From Shewanella corallii (lineage in GTDB: Bacteria; Pseudomonadota; Gammaproteobacteria; Enterobacterales; Shewanellaceae): 64,000 nt of DNA. Position numbers and translations under genes: made by a program. This document shows, in pieces, positions 47,082 through 56,307 of this stretch (position 1 is the first letter of the stretch; the number at the start of each line of letters is the position of its first letter). The DNA lies in the NCBI RefSeq assembly GCF_023349125.1, contig NZ_JAKIKT010000004.1, forward strand, positions 186,001-250,000. The letters run 5' to 3'. The notes under the pieces were generated by a model. That model worked only from the letters and a program-made list of their open reading frames with translations, was not told where the DNA came from and did not search any database.

Positions 47082-48485
47082 ATGAAAAAGACCACACTCG
47101 CTTTATTGCTGAGCGCCGGCCTGCCATTTGCAGCCCTTGCCGCCGAACCTATGCCTTACCCTCTGTCCAATCTGACTGTTAAAGATGGCGTGATGCCAGA
47201 AGTCAGCCAGTTTAAAGATGCCAAGAGCTGTAAGGGCTGTCACCCTCGTCAATTCAAAGGCTGGCAGGGCTCCATGCACTCTATCGCCTTTATCGATCCT
47301 GTCTTCCAGGCTGAATGGGCCATGGGCGAAACCGAAACCGATGGCGCTACCCGTAATCTGTGTGGTGGCTGTCATACCGCTATCGGCACTGTGACTCAAA
47401 CCGTTGAGTTCAAATCTGAATCCGGCAAGTATGGTGGCTTCACCACTCAGGCAGCCGCCACTCAGGGCGTAAGCTGTGAGGTATGCCACAGCGTGGTGGA
47501 TACCAATATCGACAAGACAGCCAATGGCGAGCACGGTAACGCCTCGCTGGAGCTGGCGACCGACGGGGCCAAGCGCGGCCCGCTGTCTGATGCCAAGGCT
47601 CGTGGCCACAAAGTGGTTTACTCAGAACTGCACACCAAGTCCGAGTTCTGCGCCAACTGTCACAACGTATTTAACCCGGTTCACGATGACTTCCCACTGG
47701 AGCACACTTATCAGGAATGGAAGGATTCACCTTACGCCAAGGCTGAAATCCAGTGCCAGGACTGCCACATGGTTCCGGTGGAAACGGCAGTACGTGTTGC
47801 CGATGAGATGAAACCCGCCAAGCAGCTGAAAGATCATGGTCTGGGTGGCAAAGCCGGTATGGGTGGCGGTCACCGTGATCTGGTACACGATCATACCTTC
47901 GTCGGCGGTAACGCTGTAGTTGCGCCATTGCTGGGTGTACCAGGTGGTGAAGAGCACGCTGCTGAAGCCAAGAAACGTCTGCAGACTGTGGCAGAGCTGA
48001 ATGCCATAGTTTCCGGCGATGCCAAGACACCAGTTCTGGAAGTGACAGTTCACAACCGTCGCGCCGGTCACGACCTGCCAACCAGTCTGACCTTTATCCG
48101 TCAGGTATGGCTGGAAGTAGTGATCACCGACAATCAGGGTAAAGAGATCCTGCGTTCAGGTACACTGACTGCAGACAACAGCCTGCCGGACGGCACTGTG
48201 GTATTCCAGGACACTGCGGTGGATATCCACGGCAAACTGGAGCACAAGCCATGGAAAGTGGCCAAGTTCAGCGTACAGAATACTATCCCGGCCAAAGGCA
48301 GCAAGACAGTGTCTTACCCATTTGAACTGCCAGCTGGCGTGACTGACTATAGGGTTGATGTGAAGCTGCACTATCGCTCATTTGATCAGAGCGTGGCCGA
48401 TCTGTTGCTGGAAGATAAGGTAACTGTTCCTTCCATCGAAATGACTCAGCTGCAACAAAGCTATCAGGGCACCTCCCTGAAGTAA
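47082..48485 (+). CDS. Pentahaem c-type cytochrome
   Basis: 467 residues; signal peptide 1-21 ('LPFAALAA' before EPMP). Five CxxCH sites in the first 260 residues: CKGCH, CGGCH, CEVCH, CANCH and CQDCH. The C-terminal half (about 300-467) has no haem and resembles a beta-sandwich ('VLEVTVHNRRAGHDLPTS', 'VDIHGKLEHKPWKVAKF'). The domain order resembles Shewanella multihaem cytochromes that pair with extracellular respiration or sulfur/nitrogen oxide reductases, but the partner is unknown. Single gene, own terminator. Confidence 0.9.
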   Translation: MKKTTLALLLSAGLPFAALAAEPMPYPLSNLTVKDGVMPEVSQFKDAKSCKGCHPRQFKGWQGSMHSIAFIDPVFQAEWAMGETETDGATRNLCGGCHTAIGTVTQTVEFKSESGKYGGFTTQAAATQGVSCEVCHSVVDTNIDKTANGEHGNASLELATDGAKRGPLSDAKARGHKVVYSELHTKSEFCANCHNVFNPVHDDFPLEHTYQEWKDSPYAKAEIQCQDCHMVPVETAVRVADEMKPAKQLKDHGLGGKAGMGGGHRDLVHDHTFVGGNAVVAPLLGVPGGEEHAAEAKKRLQTVAELNAIVSGDAKTPVLEVTVHNRRAGHDLPTSLTFIRQVWLEVVITDNQGKEILRSGTLTADNSLPDGTVVFQDTAVDIHGKLEHKPWKVAKFSVQNTIPAKGSKTVSYPFELPAGVTDYRVDVKLHYRSFDQSVADLLLEDKVTVPSIEMTQLQQSYQGTSLK

Positions 48486-48501
48486 GCGACAGGTGTTAGA
48501 T

Positions 48502-48532
48502 AAAAAACCGGAGCCCAGCTCCGGTTTTTTTT
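48502..48532 (+). terminator. Terminator of the pentahaem gene
   Basis: AAAAAACCGGAGC (48502-48514) with GCTCCGGTTTTTT (48518-48530), loop CCA, then TT. Confidence 0.92.
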
Positions 48533-48635
48533 ATCTTTAAAATAAGTGCTTAATCTTTGATAGCAGTCACAGCTTACCAAAACGCAACTGATTAAATTTC
48601 AAACACAATGGAAATGCGTTTTAAGGATGAAAGCC

Positions 48636-49472
48636 ATGAAGTACAAAGGACTGCTTCCCCTGCTATTGCTGCCAATGCTTTTTGCCTGCGAGGAAGATGA
48701 GGATATACCTCAGCCGATTTCAGAGCAGGTAGGTATTGAAGATCCTGCCATGGCCGTCTGTATAGATGAAACGGCTAAGAACCTGGGCTGGAAGTCTCCC
48801 AGACAAGTCACTTTCGTAAATTGCATGCAAGACACCTTGATGTCTATCGTAGGGTTGGAAAAGTTTCCTAATCTGCGCAAACTGGATATCCGCAACAGTG
48901 CAATCAACTTACTGGATCTAAGGGCCTTACCCACTCTTGAAGAAGTATTAATTGCCGAAAATCCGATGATGACAAGAATCAACTTCTCGGAGAATCTGGC
49001 ATTAACCAAGTTACAGATCTGGGATACACCACTGGATAGCCTGGATGTATCCAATCTGCCTGAACTGCAGCATATCTACATCAACAAGACCAATATCAAG
49101 ATATTAAATACCTATAATTCGCCGAATCTGTCCTATATCAGTGCCATGAAAAACAGAATTCAGACCGTTGATTTCAGTGACAATGATGCACTTAGTACCA
49201 TCAGCCTGGAGTTTAACGAACTGCGCACGATCAACCTGGAGACTATGCCGTCACTGCAAATTGCGGTACTGGACTATAACCAGCTGTCATCTGTGAAATT
49301 TGCCGCTAATCAGCAACTCACCGCGCTTCACTTAAGTAATAACGCCCTGACTGAAATAAACCTCGACAATAACCCGGATCTGCTCAGGGTCGATTTGAAA
49401 AACAACCCTTTGAGTGAAAACACCAAACTCTATCTCAATACCATAAACTGGATCCCCAATCTTGAGTGGTAG
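48636..49472 (+). CDS. Leucine-rich repeat lipoprotein
   Basis: 278 residues from ATG 48636 with AAGGA 8 bases upstream; an ATG at 48627 overlaps the ribosome site. Lipobox LFAC ('LLLPMLFACEEDED'). Repeats of about 21 residues from about 60 on: 'FPNLRKLDIRNSAINLLDL', 'NLPELQHIYINKTNIKIL' and 'NQQLTALHLSNNALTEINL'. Repeats are clean, but the protein has few Cys and no enzymatic domain. Probably an envelope-anchored binding protein. Confidence 0.82.
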   Translation: MKYKGLLPLLLLPMLFACEEDEDIPQPISEQVGIEDPAMAVCIDETAKNLGWKSPRQVTFVNCMQDTLMSIVGLEKFPNLRKLDIRNSAINLLDLRALPTLEEVLIAENPMMTRINFSENLALTKLQIWDTPLDSLDVSNLPELQHIYINKTNIKILNTYNSPNLSYISAMKNRIQTVDFSDNDALSTISLEFNELRTINLETMPSLQIAVLDYNQLSSVKFAANQQLTALHLSNNALTEINLDNNPDLLRVDLKNNPLSENTKLYLNTINWIPNLEW

Positions 49473-49484
49473 CCAGTATGATAA

Positions 49485-49509
49485 GAAACCGGAGCCATGC
49501 TCCGGTTTC
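49485..49509 (+). terminator. Terminator after the LRR gene
   Basis: GAAACCGGAGC (49485-49495) with GCTCCGGTTTC (49499-49509), loop CAT, then TTCCTCT. Confidence 0.85.
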
Positions 49510-49589
49510 TTCCTCTCTAACAAGGCCGTTGTATTTCACTCACATTAAGTTGGATAATTCAGTCACAACTGATTCAACTGCGATCCCTT

Positions 49590-50420
49590 ATGGCTTGTTT
49601 CTCCACCCCTATGCATAAGTATCTGCCAGGACTTATGCTGCTGCCGATTGTCCTTAGCCTGTTTTCACTTTCAGCCGCGGCGACTGAGCCTGATAACCAG
49701 GAGACAACACCGGAATGTCGCGACGACTGCACCCTGGTGATCGCATCCGATACTCAAGTGTTAACCCTGATAAATCCGAAGCGTTCAGCCACCGCCCTGT
49801 CCCCCTTTTCCACCTTCAAAATTCCCAACTCGCTGATCGCGCTGGATCTGGGTGTTATCAAAAATCTGCAGCAGCCATTGAGCTTTGATAAATCCGATTA
49901 CCCGGTGCAGCCTGGCTGGCCCAAAATCTGGTACGAAAAGCCTGTCGATTTGCGCATCGCCTTTCAAAGCTCTGCTGTGCCCGTTTACCGCCAACTGGCG
50001 ACTGATATTGGTGTGGCAAAGATGCAGGCCTATCTGGATAAATTTAATTACGGCAATAAAGATATCAGCTCAGGGCTGGACAGCTTTTGGTTGAATGGCA
50101 GCCTGAAGATCTCGGCTGACGAGCAGATAGTGTTTCTCAAGTCTCTGTACCATGGTGAGCTGGCCGTTAACCCAGACTCCCTGGCTAAACTCAAGCAGGT
50201 GATGCTGGTAGAGCAAACACCCGACTATCGCCTCTACGCCAAAACCGGCGGCGGCAAACTGGATTCAGGTAAATCACTGGGCTGGTATGTGGGTTATGTC
50301 GAAAACAGTGATGGCGTGTTTTACTTCGCCATGAATCTGGAAGGGGAAAAGTTCTGGCCTACCATGAAAAAACGCCTGCCCATTATGCGCAGCGCATTGC
50401 AGCAAGCCGGTATTATCTGA
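49590..50420 (+). CDS. Class D (OXA-type) beta-lactamase
   Basis: 276 residues; signal peptide about 1-31 (ending in SAAA). Active-site serine S74 and carbamylated lysine K77 in STFK (74-77); SxV at 128-130 (SAV); YGN at 154-156; W167 in FWLNG; KTG at 218-220. The distances S128-Y154, Y154-W167 and W167-K218 equal those of OXA-48 (26, 13, 51), while about six extra residues lie between STFK and SxV. 'STFKIPNSLIALDLGV' matches OXA-48. The segment after KTG (GGKLDSGKSLGWYVGY) is diverged. Activity spectrum cannot be told from sequence. Whether it is expressed is unknown. Confidence 0.9.
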   Translation: MACFSTPMHKYLPGLMLLPIVLSLFSLSAAATEPDNQETTPECRDDCTLVIASDTQVLTLINPKRSATALSPFSTFKIPNSLIALDLGVIKNLQQPLSFDKSDYPVQPGWPKIWYEKPVDLRIAFQSSAVPVYRQLATDIGVAKMQAYLDKFNYGNKDISSGLDSFWLNGSLKISADEQIVFLKSLYHGELAVNPDSLAKLKQVMLVEQTPDYRLYAKTGGGKLDSGKSLGWYVGYVENSDGVFYFAMNLEGEKFWPTMKKRLPIMRSALQQAGII

Positions 50421-50451
50421 CACAGAAAGCGCTCAACCCTGCTGACGCTAT

Positions 50452-50913
50452 CTAGCAACCACTGGTAACCATAGACAAAGTCGGAGTACCGTTGCTGGGA
50501 GGTTGAGCGTATTGAACATAGCAGTTGGTAGTGTCAGGAAAAGACCAGCGAACAGTGGCACCATTGGGAGCTGTAATATCAAAGCCGTCACTTTCCACGA
50601 GATCATCAATTTCATCATCCCGGGATAACAGTCCTGCATCTGCATAGCCCCAAACTATTCGAACGTTTTGATTATATGCAGGGAGAAAAATGGAATCTCC
50701 GCGCAGAGTATTGTTGCAACTCGCGGTGAGCTTACAAGCTATGGAAACATGCTCAGATGTTGATGTAACCGCAGCGCGCAAACCTTCCAATGCCGCAATT
50801 CTGGACTCAGTGGAGAGATTAACGAATCTGGGCAACGCGACTACCGCCAAAATACCCAGTATCAGGATAACAACGACCAGCTCGATCAATGAAAAACCGT
50901 TCAAACTTCTCAT
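50452..50913 (-). CDS. Type IV prepilin, MSHA-like
   Basis: 153 residues. Prepilin peptidase site and hydrophobic helix: 'GFSLIELVVVILILGILAVVALPRFV' type, with Gly at -1, Phe at +1 and Glu at +5. The remaining domain has Cys pairs (C59/C66 region and C133/C153-like end 'MVTSGC'), as in pilin C-loops. It resembles MSHA pilin subunits. No mshBCD-type neighbour is present, so its role in a pilus is inferred. Confidence 0.85.
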   Translation of the reverse strand: MRSLNGFSLIELVVVILILGILAVVALPRFVNLSTESRIAALEGLRAAVTSTSEHVSIACKLTASCNNTLRGDSIFLPAYNQNVRIVWGYADAGLLSRDDEIDDLVESDGFDITAPNGATVRWSFPDTTNCYVQYAQPPSNGTPTLSMVTSGC

Positions 50914-51001
50914 TTAGCTACATTAGTTTCTTATTGTCTAATTGATGACAATATAACCAACTCAAGTAACATGACCAAGCCTCGCAGAGTTAATTCCTGA
51001 G

Positions 51002-51901
51002 CTAGCCCTGCTGGCGCTTGCGGCTGTCATCCAGCAGTCGCTCCACAAACACCTGAGCCGGTGTACTCAGTGCCCGCGAACCATGGTGAATAATTGCAAG
51101 CGGCCGCTTTGAGTCAATATCGCTTAGGCGAATGCGATTCAAGCTGCCCTTGGCCACCTCTTCCTTGATGGTTTCCGCCGGCAATATGGATAATCCCACT
51201 TCCGCCTCCACCGCTTTTTTAAGGGTGAACACATTGTTGTGAGTCATGCGGATATCCACATCGATACTCTGGCTGCGCAGCAATCTGTCTATCTCCACCC
51301 GTGTGGGAATGCCCTCACCGAAAGCGATAAAGTGTTCCTGATGCAGTTGCTTGATTGAAACTGACTTCTTACGGCTGAGCCTGTGCTTATTACCTACCAC
51401 CAGCACCAGTTCATCTTCAGAGAAAGGGATAGACTGAATTTGCGGCCGATTCTGGGGGTAAGCCACTACCCCGAGATCTATCTGCTCTTTGGTGATTGCT
51501 TCGTAGATCTCTTCGCTGTGACGATACTCAAGGTGAACACACACCTTGGGAAACGCCTTCATAAAGCCCGCCAGAAAATCCCCCAGCTCATACATGCCTA
51601 CACTGTGAATCGCAGCAACCCGAATATGCCCCTCGAGTATTCCCTGACGATAGTTGGACTTACTTTTGATCTGCTCACATAACCTGAGGATCTCCCGCAC
51701 ATCTTCCAGGATAAGCAACCCCTCCGGGGTCAACTGTGTTGTCTGGGAAGTGCGGGACAACAGTTGCTGCCCCAATGCGTGCTCCAGCTTCTTGATATGC
51801 ACGCTCACAGCTGGCTGGCTGATGTGATTAAGCTTAGCCACCTTCACAAAACTCAACTCCCGGGCCAGCTCACTGAATAGCTTTAACTGCGTCAGGTTCA
51901 T
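51002..51901 (-). CDS. LysR-family transcriptional regulator
   Basis: 299 residues. HTH 'FVKVAKLNHISQPAVSVHIKKLEHAL' about 17-43, substrate-binding domain 'GHIRVAAIHSVGMYELGDFLAGFMKAFP' and 'EQIDLGVVAYPQNRPQIQSIPF'. It resembles the CysB/CbbR-type region of the family. Divergent from the ppk2 gene with 137 bases between starts, so it may control polyphosphate use; that is a guess. Confidence 0.9.
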   Translation of the reverse strand: MNLTQLKLFSELARELSFVKVAKLNHISQPAVSVHIKKLEHALGQQLLSRTSQTTQLTPEGLLILEDVREILRLCEQIKSKSNYRQGILEGHIRVAAIHSVGMYELGDFLAGFMKAFPKVCVHLEYRHSEEIYEAITKEQIDLGVVAYPQNRPQIQSIPFSEDELVLVVGNKHRLSRKKSVSIKQLHQEHFIAFGEGIPTRVEIDRLLRSQSIDVDIRMTHNNVFTLKKAVEAEVGLSILPAETIKEEVAKGSLNRIRLSDIDSKRPLAIIHHGSRALSTPAQVFVERLLDDSRKRQQG

Positions 51902-52038
51902 AGCAATAATCTCAAATTATTGAAGCTATACATTTATAACATTTCAGTTACAGACATGCACCCTGCATAATAAATGTGTTGGCAGAATTTGCATTCTTTG
52001 ATAGGCCGACACCACACTGAGGATGAGAAGGAACCGGG

Positions 52039-52932
52039 ATGACCGAGCAAGCAAAAGCCATAGACATAAAAACTGCCATGCCTAAGAAGAAAACATCCAA
52101 ACAGTCCACTGTGCTGTATGACCTGAACGCCAGGAACCCCAGCATTCCCTGGAATGCCGATGGTACCTATCCATACAGCAAGAAAATGCAGGTGCTGGAG
52201 TATGAGCGTCACAAGCATGAGCTGCAGATTGAACTGCTGAAAATGCAGGGCTGGGTAAAGGAAACCAATCAGCGCATCGTTATCCTGTTTGAGGGCCGGG
52301 ATGCCGCCGGTAAAGGGGGCACCATCAAGCGCTTTATGGAGCACCTCAATCCCAGGGGCGCCCACGTGATTGCACTGGAAAAGCCCAATGCCAGAGAGCG
52401 TAATCAGTGGTACTTCCAACGTTATATCGAGCATCTGCCCAGCAAAGGCGAAATCATCCTGTTTGACCGCTCCTGGTATAACCGTGCCGGTGTCGAAAAG
52501 GTGATGGGCTTCTGTAACGACGAAGAGTATCTGGAGTTTCTGCGTCAGGCACCGGATCTGGAACGTATGCTGACTAATTCAGGCATCAAGCTGTTTAAGT
52601 ACTGGTTCTCGGTCAGTCGTACCGAGCAGTTCCGCCGCTTTAAGTCCAGGCAGAATGACCCCCTGAAACAGTGGAAACTCAGTCCTGTGGATATGGCCTC
52701 GCTGGCCAAATGGGACGACTACAGTGCAGCCAAAGACGCCATGATGTTCCATACAGATACCAAAGATGCCCCCTGGACAGTGATCCGCTCAGATGACAAG
52801 AAACGTGGCCGCATCAACTGTATGCGCCACTTCCTCAGTCAACTGGATTACCCGGGCAAAGACCATGATGTCGTCGACTGTGTCGATCCTTTGATCGCCG
52901 GCCCAGCCAAAGACTTCAAACGCGAACGTTGA
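52039..52932 (+). CDS. ppk2: Polyphosphate kinase 2, class I
   Basis: 297 residues; AAGGAA precedes ATG 52039. Walker A 'GRDAAGKGG' (86-94), Walker B/lid 'DRSWYNRAG' (143-151), lid Arg residues in 'SRTEQFRRFKSRQNDPLKQWKLS'. It uses polyphosphate to phosphorylate NDPs or the reverse. N-terminus is basic and probably unstructured. Its neighbour 20 bases on is a Lys/Ala-rich protein, likely coexpressed. Confidence 0.95.
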   Translation: MTEQAKAIDIKTAMPKKKTSKQSTVLYDLNARNPSIPWNADGTYPYSKKMQVLEYERHKHELQIELLKMQGWVKETNQRIVILFEGRDAAGKGGTIKRFMEHLNPRGAHVIALEKPNARERNQWYFQRYIEHLPSKGEIILFDRSWYNRAGVEKVMGFCNDEEYLEFLRQAPDLERMLTNSGIKLFKYWFSVSRTEQFRRFKSRQNDPLKQWKLSPVDMASLAKWDDYSAAKDAMMFHTDTKDAPWTVIRSDDKKRGRINCMRHFLSQLDYPGKDHDVVDCVDPLIAGPAKDFKRER

Positions 52933-52952
52933 TAAGAATTAAGGAGCTACAC

Positions 52953-53300
52953 ATGTCGGTTACAGATATCGCAGTACTTGAGAAACGCTTCGCCCAGTAT
53001 CAATTGGATGCTGAGAAAACTGCGCAGGCAGCCAAAGAAGCCACAGACATTGCCAACAAGGCAATTGATAAAGCAGACAAAGCTGAGCTGATTGCCGAAC
53101 AGGCCAAAAAGAAAATGAAGAAGGCCAAAAAGGAGTTGAAACAGGCCAGGGCGCTGCAGGTCGCCCATAAAAATGCGGCAAAAAAGTTTGCTGTGAAAAG
53201 GGCTAAAAAACAGAGCAAGCAGGCTAAAAAATCCGGTACCCCTAAAGCTCTGGTCGCCAGTGCAAAGCTTAATGGCGCCGCCAGTCCAAGCGCAGCATAA
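52953..53300 (+). CDS. Lys/Ala-rich coiled-coil protein
   Basis: 115 residues from ATG 52953, with AAGGAG 6 bases upstream; the frame extends to 52929 and would overlap ppk2. Residues 15-75 are a heptad-like helix dominated by Ala/Lys/Glu ('KEATDIANKAIDKADKAELIAEQ'). The second half is strongly basic ('AKKFAVKRAKKQSKQAKK') with a low-complexity Ala/Ser tail. It could be a polyphosphate- or nucleic-acid-associated protein, or a phasin-like coat. No family recognised. Confidence 0.7.
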   Translation: MSVTDIAVLEKRFAQYQLDAEKTAQAAKEATDIANKAIDKADKAELIAEQAKKKMKKAKKELKQARALQVAHKNAAKKFAVKRAKKQSKQAKKSGTPKALVASAKLNGAASPSAA

Positions 53301-53314
53301 AGAGAGATTTAATC

Positions 53315-53355
53315 AAAAAGGCCAATGGCAACTTCCCTGCGCCACTGGCCTTTTT
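53315..53355 (+). terminator. Terminator of the ppk2 operon
   Basis: AAAAAGGCCA-A-TGGC (53315-53329) with GCCA-C-TGGCCTTTTT (53341-53355), one mismatch in the stem. Confidence 0.8.
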
Positions 53356-53374
53356 CATTTGGTAAAGGTTAAGC

Positions 53375-54328
53375 CTAATTTTGTTTCTCTTCAGGCTTGC
53401 TCAGCATCCAACTGGCGACCATGGAGATCACCAGAATACTGGCCACCACACCCAGAGCGATCAGGGTTGGGATCTTGTACCACTCCATAATCAGCATTTT
53501 GGTACCGATAAATACCAGAATTGCCGCCAGGCCATACTTCAGCAAGGCAAAACGTTCCGCCACACCCGCCAGCAGGAAGTACATGGCACGCAGACCCATA
53601 ATCGCGAAGATGTTGGAAGTCAGCACAATAAAGGGATCTGTGGTCACCGCAAAAATCGCCGGGATACTATCCACAGCAAAGATCACATCACTGATCTCCA
53701 CCAGTACCAGCACCAAAAACAGTGGCGTCGCAAAACGCACACCCTGTTTCATCACAAAGAAACGCTCGCCGTGCAGCTCATCGGTCAGCTTCATACGACG
53801 ACGCATAAAAGCCAGTACTGGATTGGTGCTCAGGTCACCCTCAGACTCTTTCACCAGCAGCATCTTCACGCCGGTAAACACCAGGAAAGCACCGAACACA
53901 TAAAGGATCCAGTGGAACTGGTTAATCAGGTACGCACCACCGAATACCATAATGGAACGCAAAATAATGGCACCCAGTACACCGTACAACAGTACCCTGC
54001 GCTGCAGCTCTGCCGGAATCGCAAAGAAGCTGAAGATCATCAGCCACACAAATACGTTATCCACCGCCAGCGCCTTTTCCAGCAGGTAGCCGGTAAAGAA
54101 CTCTACCGTTTTCTGGTGCGCCAGCTCAGCGCCACCAATATGGTTGAAGTAGAACCACAGGCCGGCATTAAAGGCCATGGCGACGGCCACCCACACCAGG
54201 GTCCAGATACCCGCCTCTTTTACCGATACTTTATGACTGTGACCTCCACCAACAAAGCGAATATCAATCCAGAGTATCCCCAACACCAGGGCAAAGAAGG
54301 CTACCCATAACCACCATTGCTCAATCAT
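53375..54328 (-). CDS. alx: TerC-family membrane protein (Alx-like, manganese efflux)
   Basis: 317 residues, nine hydrophobic segments. 'EKALAVDNVFVWLMIFSFF' and 'LVLVEISDVIFAVDSIPAIFAVTTDP' carry the conserved Asp residues in transmembrane positions of the TerC family. Preceded by a yybP-ykoY riboswitch, which in E. coli alx also lies upstream. It likely exports Mn2+. GGAG before ATG 54328. Confidence 0.9.
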   Translation of the reverse strand: MIEQWWLWVAFFALVLGILWIDIRFVGGGHSHKVSVKEAGIWTLVWVAVAMAFNAGLWFYFNHIGGAELAHQKTVEFFTGYLLEKALAVDNVFVWLMIFSFFAIPAELQRRVLLYGVLGAIILRSIMVFGGAYLINQFHWILYVFGAFLVFTGVKMLLVKESEGDLSTNPVLAFMRRRMKLTDELHGERFFVMKQGVRFATPLFLVLVLVEISDVIFAVDSIPAIFAVTTDPFIVLTSNIFAIMGLRAMYFLLAGVAERFALLKYGLAAILVFIGTKMLIMEWYKIPTLIALGVVASILVISMVASWMLSKPEEKQN

Positions 54329-54427
54329 CTTGCTCTCCAGTATGCGGCCTTGAATAACCGCCCAATTATTGTGACGTGTGGCTTTTCAACATGCTGTCAG
54401 CGCCCGACGGGACGAATGTCGGCATAC

Positions 54428-54457
54428 AAAAAAGCCCGCTGCCAAAAGGCAACGGGC
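54428..54457 (-). terminator. Riboswitch-controlled terminator before alx
   Basis: On the minus strand, GCCCGTTGCC pairs with GGCAGCGGGC (plus 54448-54457 and 54434-54443) with one G-U, loop of 4, then a T run. It lies about 100 bases before the alx start and just after the riboswitch. Confidence 0.85.
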
Positions 54458-54479
54458 CACAAATTCTGGATATGGGACG

Positions 54480-54625
54480 CCTCGCCTTTCGGCAAGGTCT
54501 CACTGACAACGCCTGGTGCGTTGCCCTGCCACCGGGTACAAGATCATAGATTAGACTTGTACCGAGATTGACGACGACAGGTTGCCCGGCCAAAAAGTCC
54601 GCTGCAATAGTTACTCCCCTTGTGA
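54480..54625 (-). ncRNA. yybP-ykoY manganese riboswitch
   Basis: On the minus strand the segment opens with GGGGAGTAA (from 54619) and ends with GTGAGACCTTGCC (about 54490-54504). Both conserved sides of the yybP-ykoY fold are present. A TTGCCGAAAGGCGA hairpin follows (about 54482-54496). It stands before alx with a terminator between, as in E. coli alx, so Mn2+ binding should permit alx expression. Boundaries are approximate. Confidence 0.85.
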
Positions 54626-54778
54626 CCGGGATTATACCTCCGCCCCCACTCCCGGGATATTAATTTCGTTTCACCCGAGTAAAGTTTTCAGTTCCAATAA
54701 TCGATTTTACCTTCTGTGACCCAGACCCGGTTTAATGCTATAGTGCGCCGCATATGGAGATTACAGGTCTTTTTCCAC

Positions 54779-56260
54779 ATGAGTTTTAAGGATTTACGTA
54801 GTTTTATCAGTCACCTTGAGGCCAGCGGTGAACTCAAGCGGGTAACTTATCCCGTTGACCCGCATCTGGAAATGACGGAGATCGCCGATCGCGTACTACG
54901 CGCCGGTGGACCGGCACTCTTGTTTGAACACCCCAAGGGCCACGATATGCCCGTGCTGGCAAACCTGTTTGGCACCCCAAAGCGTGTAGCTATGGCACTG
55001 GGCAAGGAAGACCCAATCGCTCTACGCGACGTGGGTGAGCTGCTGGCATTCCTGAAAGAACCTGAGCCCCCAAGAGGCTTCAAGGATGTGATCGCCAAGA
55101 TCCCCATGTTCAAGCAAGCCCTGAATATGCCTCCCAAAACTGTTCGCAATGCCCCCTGCCAGGAAGTGGTGAAAACCGGTGACGAGGTCGATTTGACCAG
55201 GTTACCTATCCAGCATTGCTGGCCGGGCGATGTTGCACCGCTGGTGACCTGGGGCCTGACTATTACCAAAGGTCCACGCCAGAAACGCCAGAACCTGGGT
55301 ATCTACCGCCAGCAACTGCTGGGCCCCAACAAGCTGATTATGCGTTGGTTATCTCACCGTGGTGGCGCACTGGACTTTGCTGACTTCAAACAGAAACACC
55401 CGGGTGAGAAATACCCCGTAGTGGTGGCGCTGGGCAGCGACCCTGTTACTATTCTGGGAGCGGTCACCCCTGTACCTGACTCTATGAGCGAATACGCCTT
55501 TGCTGGCCTGCTGCGTGGCGAACGCACTGAAGTGGTTAAAGCTCTCAGCTGCGATCTGGAAGTACCGGCCACCAGTGAGATCATTCTTGAGGGCTATATC
55601 GATCCTGATGAGCTGGCAGAGGAAGGCCCATACGGCGACCACACCGGCTACTATAATGAAACTGATATGTTCCCGGTGTTTACCGTGACCCATATTACTC
55701 ACCGTAAAGATGCTATTTACCACAGCACCTATACCGGTCGTCCACCGGATGAGCCAGCCATGCTGGGTGTAGCACTGAACGAGGTGTTTGTGCCGATCCT
55801 GCGTAAGCAGTATCCGGAGATTGTGGACTTCTATCTGCCGCCCGAAGGCTGCAGTTACCGGATGGCAGTGATCTCCATCCGTAAACAGTACCCGGGACAC
55901 GCCAAACGGGTCATGATGGGCGCCTGGTCTTTCCTGCGCCAGTTTATGTACACCAAGTTTATTGTGGTGGTGGATGAAGATGTAAACTGTCGTGACTGGC
56001 AGGATGTTATCTGGGCCATTACCACTCGCATGGATCCCAAGCGGGATACTGTGATGATTGACAATACCCCCATCGACTATCTGGACTTCGCGTCTCCGGT
56101 CGCGGGTTTAGGGTCCAAAATGGGTCTGGATGCCACCAACAAATGGGAAGGCGAAACCGACCGTGAATGGGGTACCCCTATTGTGATGGATGAAGCCGTC
56201 AAACAGAAAGTCGATGCAATCTGGGATGAGTTGGGTATTGATGAAGCGCCGACCCTGTAA
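54779..56260 (+). CDS. ubiD: UbiD, prFMN-dependent 3-octaprenyl-4-hydroxybenzoate decarboxylase
   Basis: 493 residues from ATG 54779 ([22 protein letters not shown]), close to E. coli's 497; the frame reaches 54716 but that part is not conserved. '[26 protein letters not shown]', '[13 protein letters not shown]', '[13 protein letters not shown]' and the C-terminal '[27 protein letters not shown]' type region are UbiD hallmarks (Glu and Arg of the catalytic set lie in these). Third step of ubiquinone synthesis. Followed by fre after 47 bases, as in E. coli. Confidence 0.97.
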   Translation: MSFKDLRSFISHLEASGELKRVTYPVDPHLEMTEIADRVLRAGGPALLFEHPKGHDMPVLANLFGTPKRVAMALGKEDPIALRDVGELLAFLKEPEPPRGFKDVIAKIPMFKQALNMPPKTVRNAPCQEVVKTGDEVDLTRLPIQHCWPGDVAPLVTWGLTITKGPRQKRQNLGIYRQQLLGPNKLIMRWLSHRGGALDFADFKQKHPGEKYPVVVALGSDPVTILGAVTPVPDSMSEYAFAGLLRGERTEVVKALSCDLEVPATSEIILEGYIDPDELAEEGPYGDHTGYYNETDMFPVFTVTHITHRKDAIYHSTYTGRPPDEPAMLGVALNEVFVPILRKQYPEIVDFYLPPEGCSYRMAVISIRKQYPGHAKRVMMGAWSFLRQFMYTKFIVVVDEDVNCRDWQDVIWAITTRMDPKRDTVMIDNTPIDYLDFASPVAGLGSKMGLDATNKWEGETDREWGTPIVMDEAVKQKVDAIWDELGIDEAPTL

Positions 56261-56307
56261 AAGGGTTCAGGCATAAACCTTCGGAGAAGAGGTAACAAGG
56301 AATCGAG

